The notes below the pieces were generated by a model that saw nothing but the letters and a program-made list of their open reading frames with translations, was not told the DNA's origin and did not search any database. This document shows positions 1-10,635 of a stretch of 64,000 bases of DNA, one piece after another; position 1 is the first letter of the stretch; each line of letters begins with the position of its first letter. This DNA is from Choanephora cucurbitarum (taxonomy: Eukaryota; Mucoromycota; Mucoromycetes; Mucorales; Choanephoraceae). Location: NCBI GenBank assembly GCA_025331435.1, contig JAIWNI010000006.1:62001-126000 (forward strand). Direction: 5' to 3'. The position numbers and the translations under genes were made by a program.

Positions 1-181
1 TCGTGTACAAGAAAAAGAGAGAAAAAGGTGAAGAAAAGAAGAGGAAACAAATTACGTGTTTTTATTTCGTTTAAAAATAGAGTGCATGATAAAAAAGTTT
101 CATCATTAGTTTTTTTTTTTCCTTTTGGTGACACACGCAAAAAAAAAGATGGGCGCTTTTGTTTATTTTCATTTAAATGAT

Positions 182-3100
182 TTATTCTTTCATGTCGACC
201 ACTTCTTCTTCTTCTTTAAATGCTAGTTGAATAGCACTTGTGTACTTTGGTAGCACAGGCATCTGCTTGATAGGCAAAGACATCATATCGAAACTAAAGC
301 AGACATTTGACTGCTCTTCTGACAAAATAGGTAATTTGGGATAACGTTGACTAAAATGATTAAGTAGTGTGTATCGGGCATTCATTCTACAAAAAAAAGA
401 GTAAGCTGGCTGTTCAGAAAGAAACAAAAAAGTTTTTACCTCTTGCCAATGTCGATCGCTTCACCCGTTGTACTATGGCGTTTGGCGATCGCTTTTTGGA
501 GTTCTGCATCTTCTAATGTTGCCTCATGAATCAAAAGAGTAGCATTTTTACCGGATTCAACTAATCTATCACAAGGTCTGGTATCACCAGAGTAACTGAG
601 GATGATATATGGTCAATACACAAACAAACAAATAAAAGCAGGGTTAAAAAACAATAACTTACACTAATTTCCAGCCCGATTCGTGTTGAATTGATAAGCC
701 GTAAGCCCACCTGCAGTGTACAACCTCTACTGGTTCTATCGAAGAAAGTCCGAGACTCTTTTTCAATTCAACTAAGCTTTTTTGTTTTGTTTTGTCTCAG
801 TTAAACTTTAAGTTATTGGTACTCTTTGGCCTTACTTCTTTGCTTCGGTACCCTGGATTTGCCTTTTGCTGTTTGGTAACAAGACCTCATTACGTACAAA
901 CTTTAGCTTTCTCTTGTAATCAATGAACTCTACGCCACCGTATTCAGAAAGCCAGTGTTTATAGATATAAGGAGCAACAATAGTCAAGGTTTTGTCATTG
1001 TCGTACTTGTAAGCCTTTTGAGTGACAATAAGAGTCAGTTCTTTTTTCTTCTTTTTTGCTTTTGTATACTTTACCTTTTGCCATTTGTTAATAAGTTGAA
1101 TAACACCCAAATGATGATCAGCATGCAAATGGGAGATGAAGATACACTTCAACTTCTTGATCTCTTCTTCTAAACGATCTATACCAAATCTACGCATCAT
1201 TTGTCCATAAGTTCCTTCGCCTGCATCTAACATAATGGAGCCGTAGTTTGGAATGGTCACCAGTGTTGCACTGACTAACATACACTCAGATTAATTTTCA
1301 TATGATAAAATCAAATAAGATTTGGAACTCACCATTTCTATATTTGGCAGGAATTGAACTTCCTGTGCCTAGAGTGATGATTTCTACGTCATCTCCAGGG
1401 AAGGTTTCAGACAAGTCCACTTGGGCAGCTTCTTGTCTAGCTAACTTGACAGCCTCAAGGTATTCACGGTTTTCTTCAATTTCCTTGATGGCAGGTAGCT
1501 CTATGTTAGTATGATTGAAGGCAGGTCGGTCTAGATATTCGATTCCATTTCTAGGTTCAAGGTTATACTGAAGCATGCTATCTAATCGAAAGCTATTTTT
1601 AGGTAAGCCTTTGACTAAAGTCACAAAAATGAAGAAGAAGTAAAGTTAATGTATACGTTAGATAGTCAATTGTCTTCTTACATTCGCGCAAATCCTTTAG
1701 AGGCTTATTGCTGTATTGTGGAATAGGGAATATTTTCTCATTTAACATTGACAACTTGACTTGACCTACAGCATGTGACGTAAACTGGACTGTTTGTGCG
1801 CAAATCTCTGTCGATCCAAAAATATGCTTAATTTTGAATAGAAACAAAGAGGATAAGTTTATGCGCGTGTTGTCACGTTTCTTTCATAAATAGAGGGAGA
1901 GAGACTTACATCGGTAGTTGAATCAAAAGAATGTAACCAAGTTTGATAACGCTCATCTTCAAGCACTTGTTCACCAACATAATGTATCATAACATGTGTC
2001 TTAAACTTTCCACCTGTTTGATATTCTTTGAACTTGGTTGAATTGATTAGACCATCAATGTAAGCAGGACTAGGACAGTCTACTACAATAAACACGTGAC
2101 CTGGTACTTCAGGATCGCAAACCATATCCCGAGTCACGACACGACCATCCTCTAATGTGATTGAGTTGCCCTTTTGCAATTGACCGTATAGGGGACCAGG
2201 TTTTATGCCAAGTTCCAAAGCTGCCGATTTGTTGAATTTACCAGGTAAAGTAGTTCCTTGACAAATATAGGTGGTAGCTGCCAAATAAGGTCGAGTACGA
2301 GGTAAGGCTTGCATCAAATGGTTCCTCTGTCTCTGACCACCTGCTCTTCCCTCTTGACCTTTAGTGTCCTCGGTCTTGTTTTTGTTGGCTAATGGGTGTT
2401 CTGATTTCGCTGTTCTAGGAGAGCATTCGGCTTCAATGGTATGGCCTGGTGCTTTTCCACCATTTTCTGTATCTGTGAACATAAGGGATATGACCTTGGA
2501 TCGATAACTATCTGCTTCAGCATTTGTCATCACTTTGGACTTGTTCCATCGGGTTTTACTGTCATTTGCTTCATCCTCACTACTGCTGTTGCTACTTTGT
2601 TCTTGATCATTACTACTGCTACTGTATTGTTCATAGTTTCTTTTTCTTGTACTGGTAGGTGACACAACAACAGGTGTAACAGACAGGTTCTTGTCGACAT
2701 AAGGTTTGGATTCATTGTCATATTCGTAAACATTCACTGTTGCATTGGTTCTGCCGAAATGCATTCAAAATGAGCTCTCTTTTTGAACATTTGCAATCAA
2801 TTGAGTCAGACACTACCTGTACACAAAATGTCTTGTTGCTGCTACAAAATGAGATAGATTTTTGGCACCATGGAGACCAATTTTTTTAATGCCAGTATCT
2901 GTCAATGTCAAAAGCATGCCTAGAAAAAAAAAGTGCATATAGCTTAGTATCAATATAAGTAGTCAATAGAAGGATATCGTTTTACCTGTCAGGCCACCAA
3001 GACAATCCCAATCAACTCTAGAAAGAAACACATTGCCCAACTTGGAAAGTCTAACCTTTTCTTGTACGCACAAACGTTGAGTGCCTTCTCGACAGTTGAA

Positions 3101-3268
3101 CAGGTAGCGTTGTGAATCGTAGTGTAAGATCAGACTGGGTGGTCCTTCAGGTGAGTTTTGACCTACAATTTGAATATATGCTTTCATTCCTCTTGTCTGT
3201 TGCTTTATACTGATAAACGATAAATATGGCTTTCTTATACTGGTTCTTGCATATAAGAACGCAAGCAT
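182..3268 (-). CDS. TRZ1: tRNase Z, long form (ELAC2/Trz1 type)
   Basis: Endonuclease that removes the 3' trailer from precursor tRNAs, in nucleus and mitochondria. The N-terminal exon carries the long-form signature ([10 protein letters not shown]...[21 protein letters not shown]). The C-terminal half has the metallo-beta-lactamase core: [22 protein letters not shown], the metal-binding motif [11 protein letters not shown] near 1125-1155, then YSGDTRPCD and [11 protein letters not shown] with downstream HSTTGEA in the 440-600 stretch. About eight exons and a little over 800 residues, as expected for the long form. A polar, Ser/Asp/Lys-rich insert lies around 2350-2700. The first ATG (3266-3268) opens a basic, aromatic leader before a second in-frame ATG at about 3187, suggesting mitochondrial and nuclear products from two starts (inference). 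The identification is firm; splice sites are by eye. Confidence 0.93.
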
Positions 3269-3404
3269 ATATTTGTGTTAGTTTATTAGTCTGTTAAAAG
3301 AAAAAAAAAGAGAAACAAAAGTCAAAATAAGAAAAAATAAAAGAATGACTGCTTTTTTTGCATTGATTTGGTAGACCTCTGTCTATTAGCATAATGCCTG
3401 CACT

Positions 3405-3809
3405 TTAAAGAGGAAATTCCTTTGTCCTTGACCTATTGTTGTGTTTTTTAAACCCTCGATATAATATGAAAAGCGTCTTGCTCCCCAAGTGCTTTGGCAA
3501 AACAGACTCAATAGTTGTTAAGCTTGACTTATAAGCCATTATGTTTGTAGTCATCGACATAACAGAAAGAGACAGAGAAAATGCTAGCAACCTTATGAAA
3601 CAAGTCAAGCCAAGAAACGTAAGTACTAATGCAATCGTACCACAAATGACAAGAGCGGTTTGATTTTGTATACACGTTTCGAAACCAAACAAAATAGCAA
3701 ACACAGCAATGACTAGATGAAGCAACATTTCAAACCACAAAGCAGCTTTTGTCGTCAGCCGTCTCGCCCCCTTTGATGCTGAATGTGTTGATATGTCTTT
3801 TAGAGCCAT
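3405..3809 (-). CDS. small membrane protein, unidentified
   Basis: A 134-residue intronless reading frame that I do not recognise. A short Ser/Lys/Arg-rich N-terminus (to about residue 22) precedes two or three hydrophobic segments (about 24-45, 51-75 and possibly 76-90), then a basic polar C-terminus ending in RSRTKEFPL. It could be a small organelle or ER membrane protein. It starts only 51 bp after the stop codon of the cyclophilin gene on the same strand and ends about 136 bp before the tRNase Z start, so its promoter must be very short or it shares a transcript. The alternative is a chance ORF, but composition and spacing favour a real gene. Confidence 0.5.
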   Translation of the reverse strand: MALKDISTHSASKGARRLTTKAALWFEMLLHLVIAVFAILFGFETCIQNQTALVICGTIALVLTFLGLTCFIRLLAFSLSLSVMSMTTNIMAYKSSLTTIESVLPKHLGSKTLFILYRGFKKHNNRSRTKEFPL

Positions 3810-3860
3810 GTCTATCGAGATACAATGAAACGAGTTTTATTGTTTAGAAGAAGGAACACT

Positions 3861-4675
3861 TTATTCCTTGAGTTCGCCAGATTCAATGATTTCAATCTTA
3901 GCAGTGGGTCTACCACTTTGAGTACCGTGTTGTTCCAAGAGTTCCAAAACATCCATACCCTCAGTGATTTGACCAAAGACAGTGTGGTTACCATCCAACC
4001 AGGGAGTTTGATCGAAGGTAATGAAGAATTGAGAACCGTTGGTGTTCTATAATATATACATAAGTATCATGTTCAGACATTACAACGCAAGACTTACAGG
4101 GCCAGCATTAGCCATGGACAAAACACCCTTTCCTGTGTGCTTCAAAGTGAAGTTTTCGCTAATAAATAGTAAGTATGCTTTGTTCTAGTCAACATGAATA
4201 GCCTTTCTTACTCGTTGAATTTGTGACCGTAAATGGATTCACCACCACGACCATCACCCAAAGTGAAATCTGAGCAAAGTGTTATTCCATACATTGAACA
4301 TCAGTAAACAACGTGTTTTACTTACCACCACCTTGGGCCATGAAACCAGGAATGATACGGTGGCTAATCATCATAGATTAGATCGCGTCTCTTTTCATTT
4401 TTTTTTGTTTCAAAATCGACACTTACAAGGCACTGTTCTTATAATGCAAGGGCTTACCGGACTTACCAATACCCTTTTCACCAGTACAGAGAGCACGGAA
4501 GTTCTCAGCAGTCTTGGGGACAGTGTCAGAGAAGAGCTATCAAAACTGTGAGCCTTCTGTTTGATTCTTCTAATTTAAAGAAAAGCTTTATATTTACCTT
4601 GAATGTCATACGACCAGAAGGCTTGCCGTTAACAGCAACATCGAAAAAGACTTTGGGGAGGTTCTTGGCGGCCAT
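3861..4675 (-). CDS. CPR1: peptidyl-prolyl cis-trans isomerase, cyclophilin A type
   Basis: Cytosolic cyclophilin, about 164 residues, catalysing proline cis-trans isomerisation and the expected target of cyclosporin A. The first exon begins [20 protein letters not shown] and ends at MTFK. Later exons give [20 protein letters not shown], the catalytic segment [55 protein letters not shown] (with the cyclosporin-contact Trp) and the C-terminus [12 protein letters not shown] just before the stop at 3861. Five short introns with standard GT-AG ends keep the frame. Single-domain, with no signal peptide, so cytosolic. Identification is essentially certain; the symbol follows the yeast name. Confidence 0.96.
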
Positions 4676-6332
4676 TTTTTCTGTAGAAAATAAATGAAAG
4701 GTAAAGAAAACGAATTTGACAAAAAATCTTTTTAACTTTGACAAGGATTCTATTTTTTTAAAACTCCTAGGCTTTAATCACTTTAACCTTGTATTAGCCT
4801 GCTAAAACCCTTTAAAAAGGGGGGTGTTTACAATTGCTTCTGAGTACATGCGACACGTAAAAGCTGATCGAATCTTAACTGTTTAAAGCTGCCTGGAATA
4901 AGCTTTGCTTTTTCTCTGTTTGAATTCTAGAAAACTGCCAATGTCTTTACAGCTTATTGTTCTTTTAGATTATTTCTAAAAATATAACTCTTATCACAAA
5001 AATGCTTTGTCAACAAAAAAAAAAGAAAGAAAAAGATTAGAGAGATAAAAGCTCGCTATTTCCTGAATGGCATAATTGATTGTAACAGAAAAGACTTCAG
5101 ATAGATGCTACATTCTCCTACAAAAAAAATCATTATGAAGTTGCATTGTTGGTACAGAAAGCACAGATTCAAAGAATGCTCATAAGGCATCGTTTAATCT
5201 TGAGACAACTCACAAAAGACTCTGCTTGAAAACAAGAGCTGAAACTAATTTCGGGTTCATTAGAAAACTGAAAGCAATGTTTATATTAAATTTATCCTTA
5301 TGGACAGTTAAGCAAATCATCTTGACTGGTCAACAACACAATATATGAATAGCTAGTTAGCTCTTATATGTTTAAATATTCGAGACTTTTGTCTTGTTTT
5401 GTGTACTCAAGATACTAGAGGACACTACTGAGTATTTTTTTTTCTTGATGATAAAATAAATAGGCAATAAAACTATAATTCAGTGCTTATGTCCAGATCG
5501 AGAGTACACCTTTAACTTCTCATGCTTAATTAAATAAGGATGGATAACCAACTCTGCAGATATCTTTCTCTAGAAATGTTGTTATGCAGCTGTATGCATT
5601 GAGTAAAAAAAAATACCACCGAAATCAAACTATAGGAATATATGAACATTTACTTGAATTATGCATATGCAACAACATATCTACCAAAATACCATGATTT
5701 TCAAAAAATAGCAAAGTGATATGTATGTATTGTTAAAGTTATGTAAATGTACAGAGGGAAAAAAAGGGGAGAGCTTATATATAGACAATTATACTTAATA
5801 AATTACAATAGGTTAAGCCTACGGTAGTTAAAGAAGTTGCTGACTTGATCATGTCTTTATTCTCTCTTGTAATCAATGTATCACACATCAAATCTACTTT
5901 CCTGTCGCGTGGCAACAAGATCTCAATTCAAACACAGCCCGTAGCAAACAAAACTTGATACAAACCACCCTCTTTTTTTTTAAAAAATCTTTAAGGATAC
6001 GACTCGATCCTTAACAATTGGCTTCAAGATCTATATATATATATATACATACAAAAGTGAGTTTGTCGATAGAATTTGATTGGTTGAATAAGAATGCAGC
6101 ATAATTTCTCAAGTAACTGTAAATGACGTTCATTTTTTTTTTAAATGAACTTGGTAGCGGTCTTTACATCTATCATATTTAAATACAATTTTCCTCTCTC
6201 TCTATCTATCGTTTTTATTCATTCACTCTCCTTCTTTCTTTCTTTTTTATTTTCTCTTTCTATATAGCTCAAGCCAATAAACTCAATAGGTATTCAATAA
6301 CATCACTTTACTTATAAGCTAAGGTATTTGAC
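4676..6332. other. intergenic region, 1.66 kb
   Basis: Divergent intergenic space between the cyclophilin gene (minus) and the DYRK kinase gene (plus), so it should hold both promoters. It is AT-rich with poly-A/T runs, a short TA microsatellite near 6032-6049 and a CT-rich stretch at 6192-6265 before the kinase start. No open frame of convincing composition is present on either strand. Confidence 0.6.
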
Positions 6333-8845
6333 GTGTTTATGCAGATGCCGTTTAGTGAATGTACAAACTCCAAATCAGCAAAACCAGAAACCGAAGAGGA
6401 GGAAGAAGACTGGCCACAAGTAGACTTGTTGGATATTAGCGATGTTCAGCCAAATTCAATGATTGAAGAACAGACAAAGAAAATGAACAACCCATTTTTG
6501 TCTGCGTCACTTGTCAGATTTGATCCATTACAAGAAAATACAGAAGAAAAGCAGATAAAACCAACTCGATTGCCTACACCAAAGAAGATAACAACACATT
6601 CTGTTGCAGACACAGAAAAATCTTGTCTAGGCCCTACACCTCCTGCTTCACCAGGTAGACGAGCCATGAGCTCATCGATTGCACGCCGTGTTAAATCAAC
6701 CAGTACGGCCGGAAAAGCAAATCGAGAATTAGCTGATTTCGACCCATTCATGGCACCCACTCGTGAAAGAGTCGAGAAATCACTTAGAAAACCAGCCAAG
6801 GTGATACATGATTCAATTGTTATTTTGATCGTTTATGACTAAATATTAACCCTTCTCTCCTTTTTCTCTCTTTTCTCTCTTTTTTTTTTTCTCTTTAAAC
6901 AATACATAAGGCCAAATCGACTGAATCGATGAAACAAGAGGATGGAACTCCAAAGCAAAATGTTGTCACCAGAATACCTTTACCAGTCACTTCACCTACA
7001 CATCCTTCAACCAGAACTTCTTTCTTGACTTCAGTAAAGCCAAAGGTAGATGAAACAACAGTAGAGCCAATCAGCCGACCCGTTCGAGAAGATCATGTGT
7101 CCAATACAACCTCGAAACTAAGGCAGCCTGAAGTAGTGGTGCCGAAATCAATTAAGCGTATTCCTTCACAACCAAAGCATCTGAGAAGACCTTCGTTCCC
7201 TACCAGTGAAATGCTGCAGGAACAGTTGGATAAAGAGCGTGTAAACTCAAGACGATTGAAGGTCGATTTGGTGTCTGCTCAAGGCGTAATTAGCCAACCA
7301 GACGATCTCATTGATGTTCGCCCTTCACCACCCAATGTCTCCCGTACCACGTCACGCGATTCACGCATCGAAAAGATTCATGATCGGCTTCAATGTTTAG
7401 TAGAGATGCAGCCTACAGATGATGCTGATCATGATGGTACACATGTAGAATACAAAAAGGAAAGTGGGCATGTTGAAGTGATGAGCCCCAAAAGTACGTA
7501 TCTCTGATGCCAATGAGAAGTTCAGATGCTTATTGCTTTTTTTTTCTTTAGCTGCCTTGAGCCGTTATCGACCTTATCTCTCACCGTATGAAAAGACCGA
7601 AATATTACGGTATCCTGCAGTCTATTGCGTAGGATCACACGCAAAAAAAGTATGGGCTACCACAGATCAGACAGCACTCAACTATGGGTTTGACGATGAA
7701 AAAGGCGATTATCAGATTATGATTAAAGATCATCTGAATTACCGTTATGAAATCCTGGAGAGTTTAGGAAAAGGATCGTTTGGACATGTTGTCAAATGTA
7801 TTGACCACAAGCCTGCAAAAGATGAAAAGAACACGGATCATCATTTTGTTGCTGTCAAGATCATTCGCAACAAGAAGCGTTTTCATGCACAGGCCTTGAC
7901 GGAGATTAAAATCCTAGAACAGCTAATGAAATGGGCAAGTAACAATGTTAGTTAGTGTCAGCCAATGCTTATGTGTTGATTAGGACCCCAAAAACAAGCA
8001 TTATAACGTAAAGATGATGGATAGCTTCTATTTCAGAGATCATCTGTGCATTGTTTTTGAATGTCTCAGTCTGAATCTATATGAAATTCTTCAACAAAAC
8101 TCATACCAGGGCTTCAGTATGGGACTAGTAAAAAGGTAGGCAGATTCTAAAGGCTTACTGTCTTATCTGTAGACTCATTAGTTGGTATCAGATTTGCATA
8201 TCAAATCTTGCAGGCACTGTCATTGTTGAGTGAGCATAATGTTATCCATTGTGACTTGAAACCGGAGAATATCCTATTGAAGCAACCAGATCGAAGTGGT
8301 ATTCGTATTATTGATTATGGAAGCTCTTGTTTCGTAAACGAAAAGGTATACACGTACATTCAGAGTCGGTTTTATCGTGCTCCAGAAGTGATCCTTGGTA
8401 TGGATTATGGGTTGGCCATTGATATGTGGAGCACAGGATGTATTCTAGCCGAACTTTATACTGGACGCCCTCTATTTCCTGGCGAAAATGAGCCTGATCA
8501 ATTAGCCTGTATTATGCAGCTTATAGGTCTTCCTAGTAAGGACTATCTAGAACGTTGTTCAAGAAAGAAGCAATTCTTTGGTAAGCCTTATTCATAGACA
8601 GTCTATGCGATTTTAATCTCTGTATAGATGCTTATGATCAACCTCGAAAATCGGTTAATTCAAAGGCTAAGAAGAGAAAGCCTCATTCAATGACTTTTAC
8701 AGAAGCTCTTAGACGATCTACTTACGATAGTGTCGATAAAGATTTCACTAACTTTATCAGCCGATGCTTAACTTGGGAGCCAGAAAAGAGAATGAAACCT
8801 GCAGAAGCATTAAGCCATCCATGGATTCAGAATATGAAAAAGTAA
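6333..8845 (+). CDS. DYRK-family protein kinase, class II (Pom1/DYRK2-like)
   Basis: Dual-specificity kinase of about 740 residues over six or so exons. The N-terminal half (to about 7500) is polar and Pro/Ser/Thr-rich. It is followed by the class-II DYRK homology region ([24 protein letters not shown]), then the kinase domain: glycine loop [11 protein letters not shown], lysine in VAVKII, catalytic [15 protein letters not shown], the activation loop [14 protein letters not shown] with the Tyr-x-Tyr that DYRKs autophosphorylate, and [13 protein letters not shown]. The protein ends almost immediately after the domain ([13 protein letters not shown]). Fungal relatives such as Pom1 act in cell polarity and size control; that role is only inferred. 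ATGs at 6333 and 6342 are both possible, and an AG just before 6345 could be the end of a 5' UTR intron. Confidence 0.92.
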
Positions 8846-9087
8846 CAAACTCGCTTTTTCTTGTAATTATGTATCATATTCCCCCATTATTCCCGTTATT
8901 TAATTATGCCATCTTATCTATTCATTTAACATATTAGCTTTATCCCCACCCTTTATTCTTCTCCCCTTTCATAGAATAAATCGATGATTGGTTGCTTAGG
9001 ATGAATAATGTTCCTTCTAACTCCTGAACCAATGTTTTCTTTTATGCATCTAGTTTCCTATTTAAACCTATAGGATGCTGATTGGAT

Positions 9088-9148
9088 AAATCTCAGCTAC
9101 GTGAAATGAATTTATGGTTACCATGGCAACCAGCTGAGATTTCGCGCC
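9088..9148. promoter_or_regulatory. RAD51 promoter: RFX X-box in an inverted repeat, plus E2F/MBF-like site
   Basis: GGTTACCATGGCAACC at 9116-9131 matches the RFX X-box consensus (GTNRCC, short spacer, RGYAAC) in both half-sites. It lies in the loop of a perfect 11-bp inverted repeat, AAATCTCAGCT at 9088-9098 and AGCTGAGATTT at 9132-9142. TTTCGCGCC at 9140-9148 matches the E2F/MBF-type cell-cycle site and overlaps the right arm. All lie 128-188 bp upstream of the RAD51 ATG. In yeasts, RFX proteins (Crt1/Sak1 family) control DNA-damage genes through X-boxes, and MBF/E2F drives G1/S genes. Control of this gene by them is inference. Confidence 0.65.
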
Positions 9149-9275
9149 ACTTACATAAAAAAAAGCGCAGCGTTGCTATTAAGAAAGTTCTTGTCTTTTT
9201 TTTTCTTAAAAAAAAACCTTTTTGTTCTCTTCATTGTTTTAATACATAGTTATTAATACCTTATATTACTAAAGT

Positions 9276-10387
9276 ATGTCTCAAAGCCAACTACACGACG
9301 ATGAAGACTCTGGGTATTTGCGTATCTCGAAGCTTGAGGTAAATATTGTTTGGTTAGATCAGACAAATAACAGCTTACTGACTCGGATCTCACTTGAATA
9401 GGAATGTGGTGTCTCAGCCTCAGACGTGAAGAAGCTAAAGGATGCTGGGTTTTATACTGTAGAGTCTATTGCTTATGCTCCTAAGAAGGCTCTCTTGGCT
9501 GTAAAGGGTATCTCTGAGACAAAGGCTGACCGTTTATTAGCAGAAGGTATATAGTGGCATATAAGCATAGTTTCATTGTGCTAATACGTTGCTTAGCATC
9601 AAAGATCGTCAATATGGGCTTTACAACAGCTATGGATGTACATCAACGCCGACAGGAAATTGTGTATATTACAACTGGCTCGAAGGAGCTTGATCGTCTT
9701 TTGGGTGGTGGTATTGAGACAGGATCGATCACTGAGATTTTTGGTGAATTCAGAACAGGAAAGAGTCAATTGTGTCACATGCTGGCTGTCACTGCTCAGT
9801 TGCCTATCAGTATGGGTGGTGGACAAGGCAAATGCTTATTTATCGACACCGAAAACACATTTAGAACAAGCCGTATTTCTTCCATAGCCCAACGTTATTC
9901 ATTAGATGCTGAAGAGACACTCGACAATATTGCCTATGCCCGTGCCTTTAATACAGATCACCAAACCTCGTTATTGATACAAGCAGCAGCCATGATGTCT
10001 GAAGCTCGCTTTTCTGTCTTGATTGTAGATTCAGCCATGCATCTCTATCGTACTGACTTTGCTGGTCGAGGTGAACTTTCAGCACGTCAGATGCATTTGG
10101 CACAGTTCTTGCGTCAACTTCAACGTTTGGCTGATGAGTTTGGTGTGGCCGTCGTGATTACAAACCAAGTTGTTGCTCAAGTAGATGGTGCAGCATCTAT
10201 GTTTAATCCTGACCCTAAGAAGCCTGCAGGTGGTAACATTATTGCACATGCTTCATGTACCAGACTCTATCTTCGTAAGGGCCGTGGTGAGAACCGTATC
10301 TGTAAGATTTATGATTCACCTTCATTACCAGAGGCTGAGTGTACCTTTTCTATTATGGAAGATGGTATTGGTGATGCCGTTGAATAA
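9276..10387 (+). CDS. RAD51: RAD51 recombinase
   Basis: Strand-exchange ATPase of homologous recombination, 332 residues from three exons (9276-9338, 9402-9546, 9597-10387). The helix-hairpin-helix N-domain ([19 protein letters not shown]...[10 protein letters not shown]), linker GFTTA used for filament contacts, Walker A GEFRTGKS (119-126), Walker B LIVDS (211-215) and [11 protein letters not shown] before loop L2 identify RAD51 rather than DMC1 or a paralogue. Several normally near-invariant positions differ: IDTEGTFRPER reads [11 protein letters not shown] (152-162), the Walker B flank is SAMHLYRTD, loop L2 carries an extra Ser (A-A-S-M-F, Ser270), and STTRL reads SCTRL. The catalytic Glu155 and ATP-binding residues are intact, so it should be active. 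The N-terminus before the HhH is short (about 20 residues). Confidence 0.95.
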
Positions 10388-10635
10388 GCTAATTTTACCC
10401 TTCTTTTTCTTCATTGTAACATTGTAAATCTCCATAATACTCATCTTGCTTATTACATCCCATTTATTATTTATGCATGCTCAACACACCAAATAAAACA
10501 TATATCATAGAACTTTCTTATTTGGGTACATAAAAATCATGACCACGATGGTCGGAATTGTCTAGAAAATTTCTGTCCTATTTGAGTCCATCATGCTACC
10601 TGCCTTTTTTTCTTTCTTTTTTCTTCTTCTTCATT

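Noticed and set aside
10558..10635. Upstream extension of the SKD3-like frame
   Set aside because: It translates a pyrimidine tract into a Phe/Leu/Ser run; the Met at 10636 starts a proper presequence.
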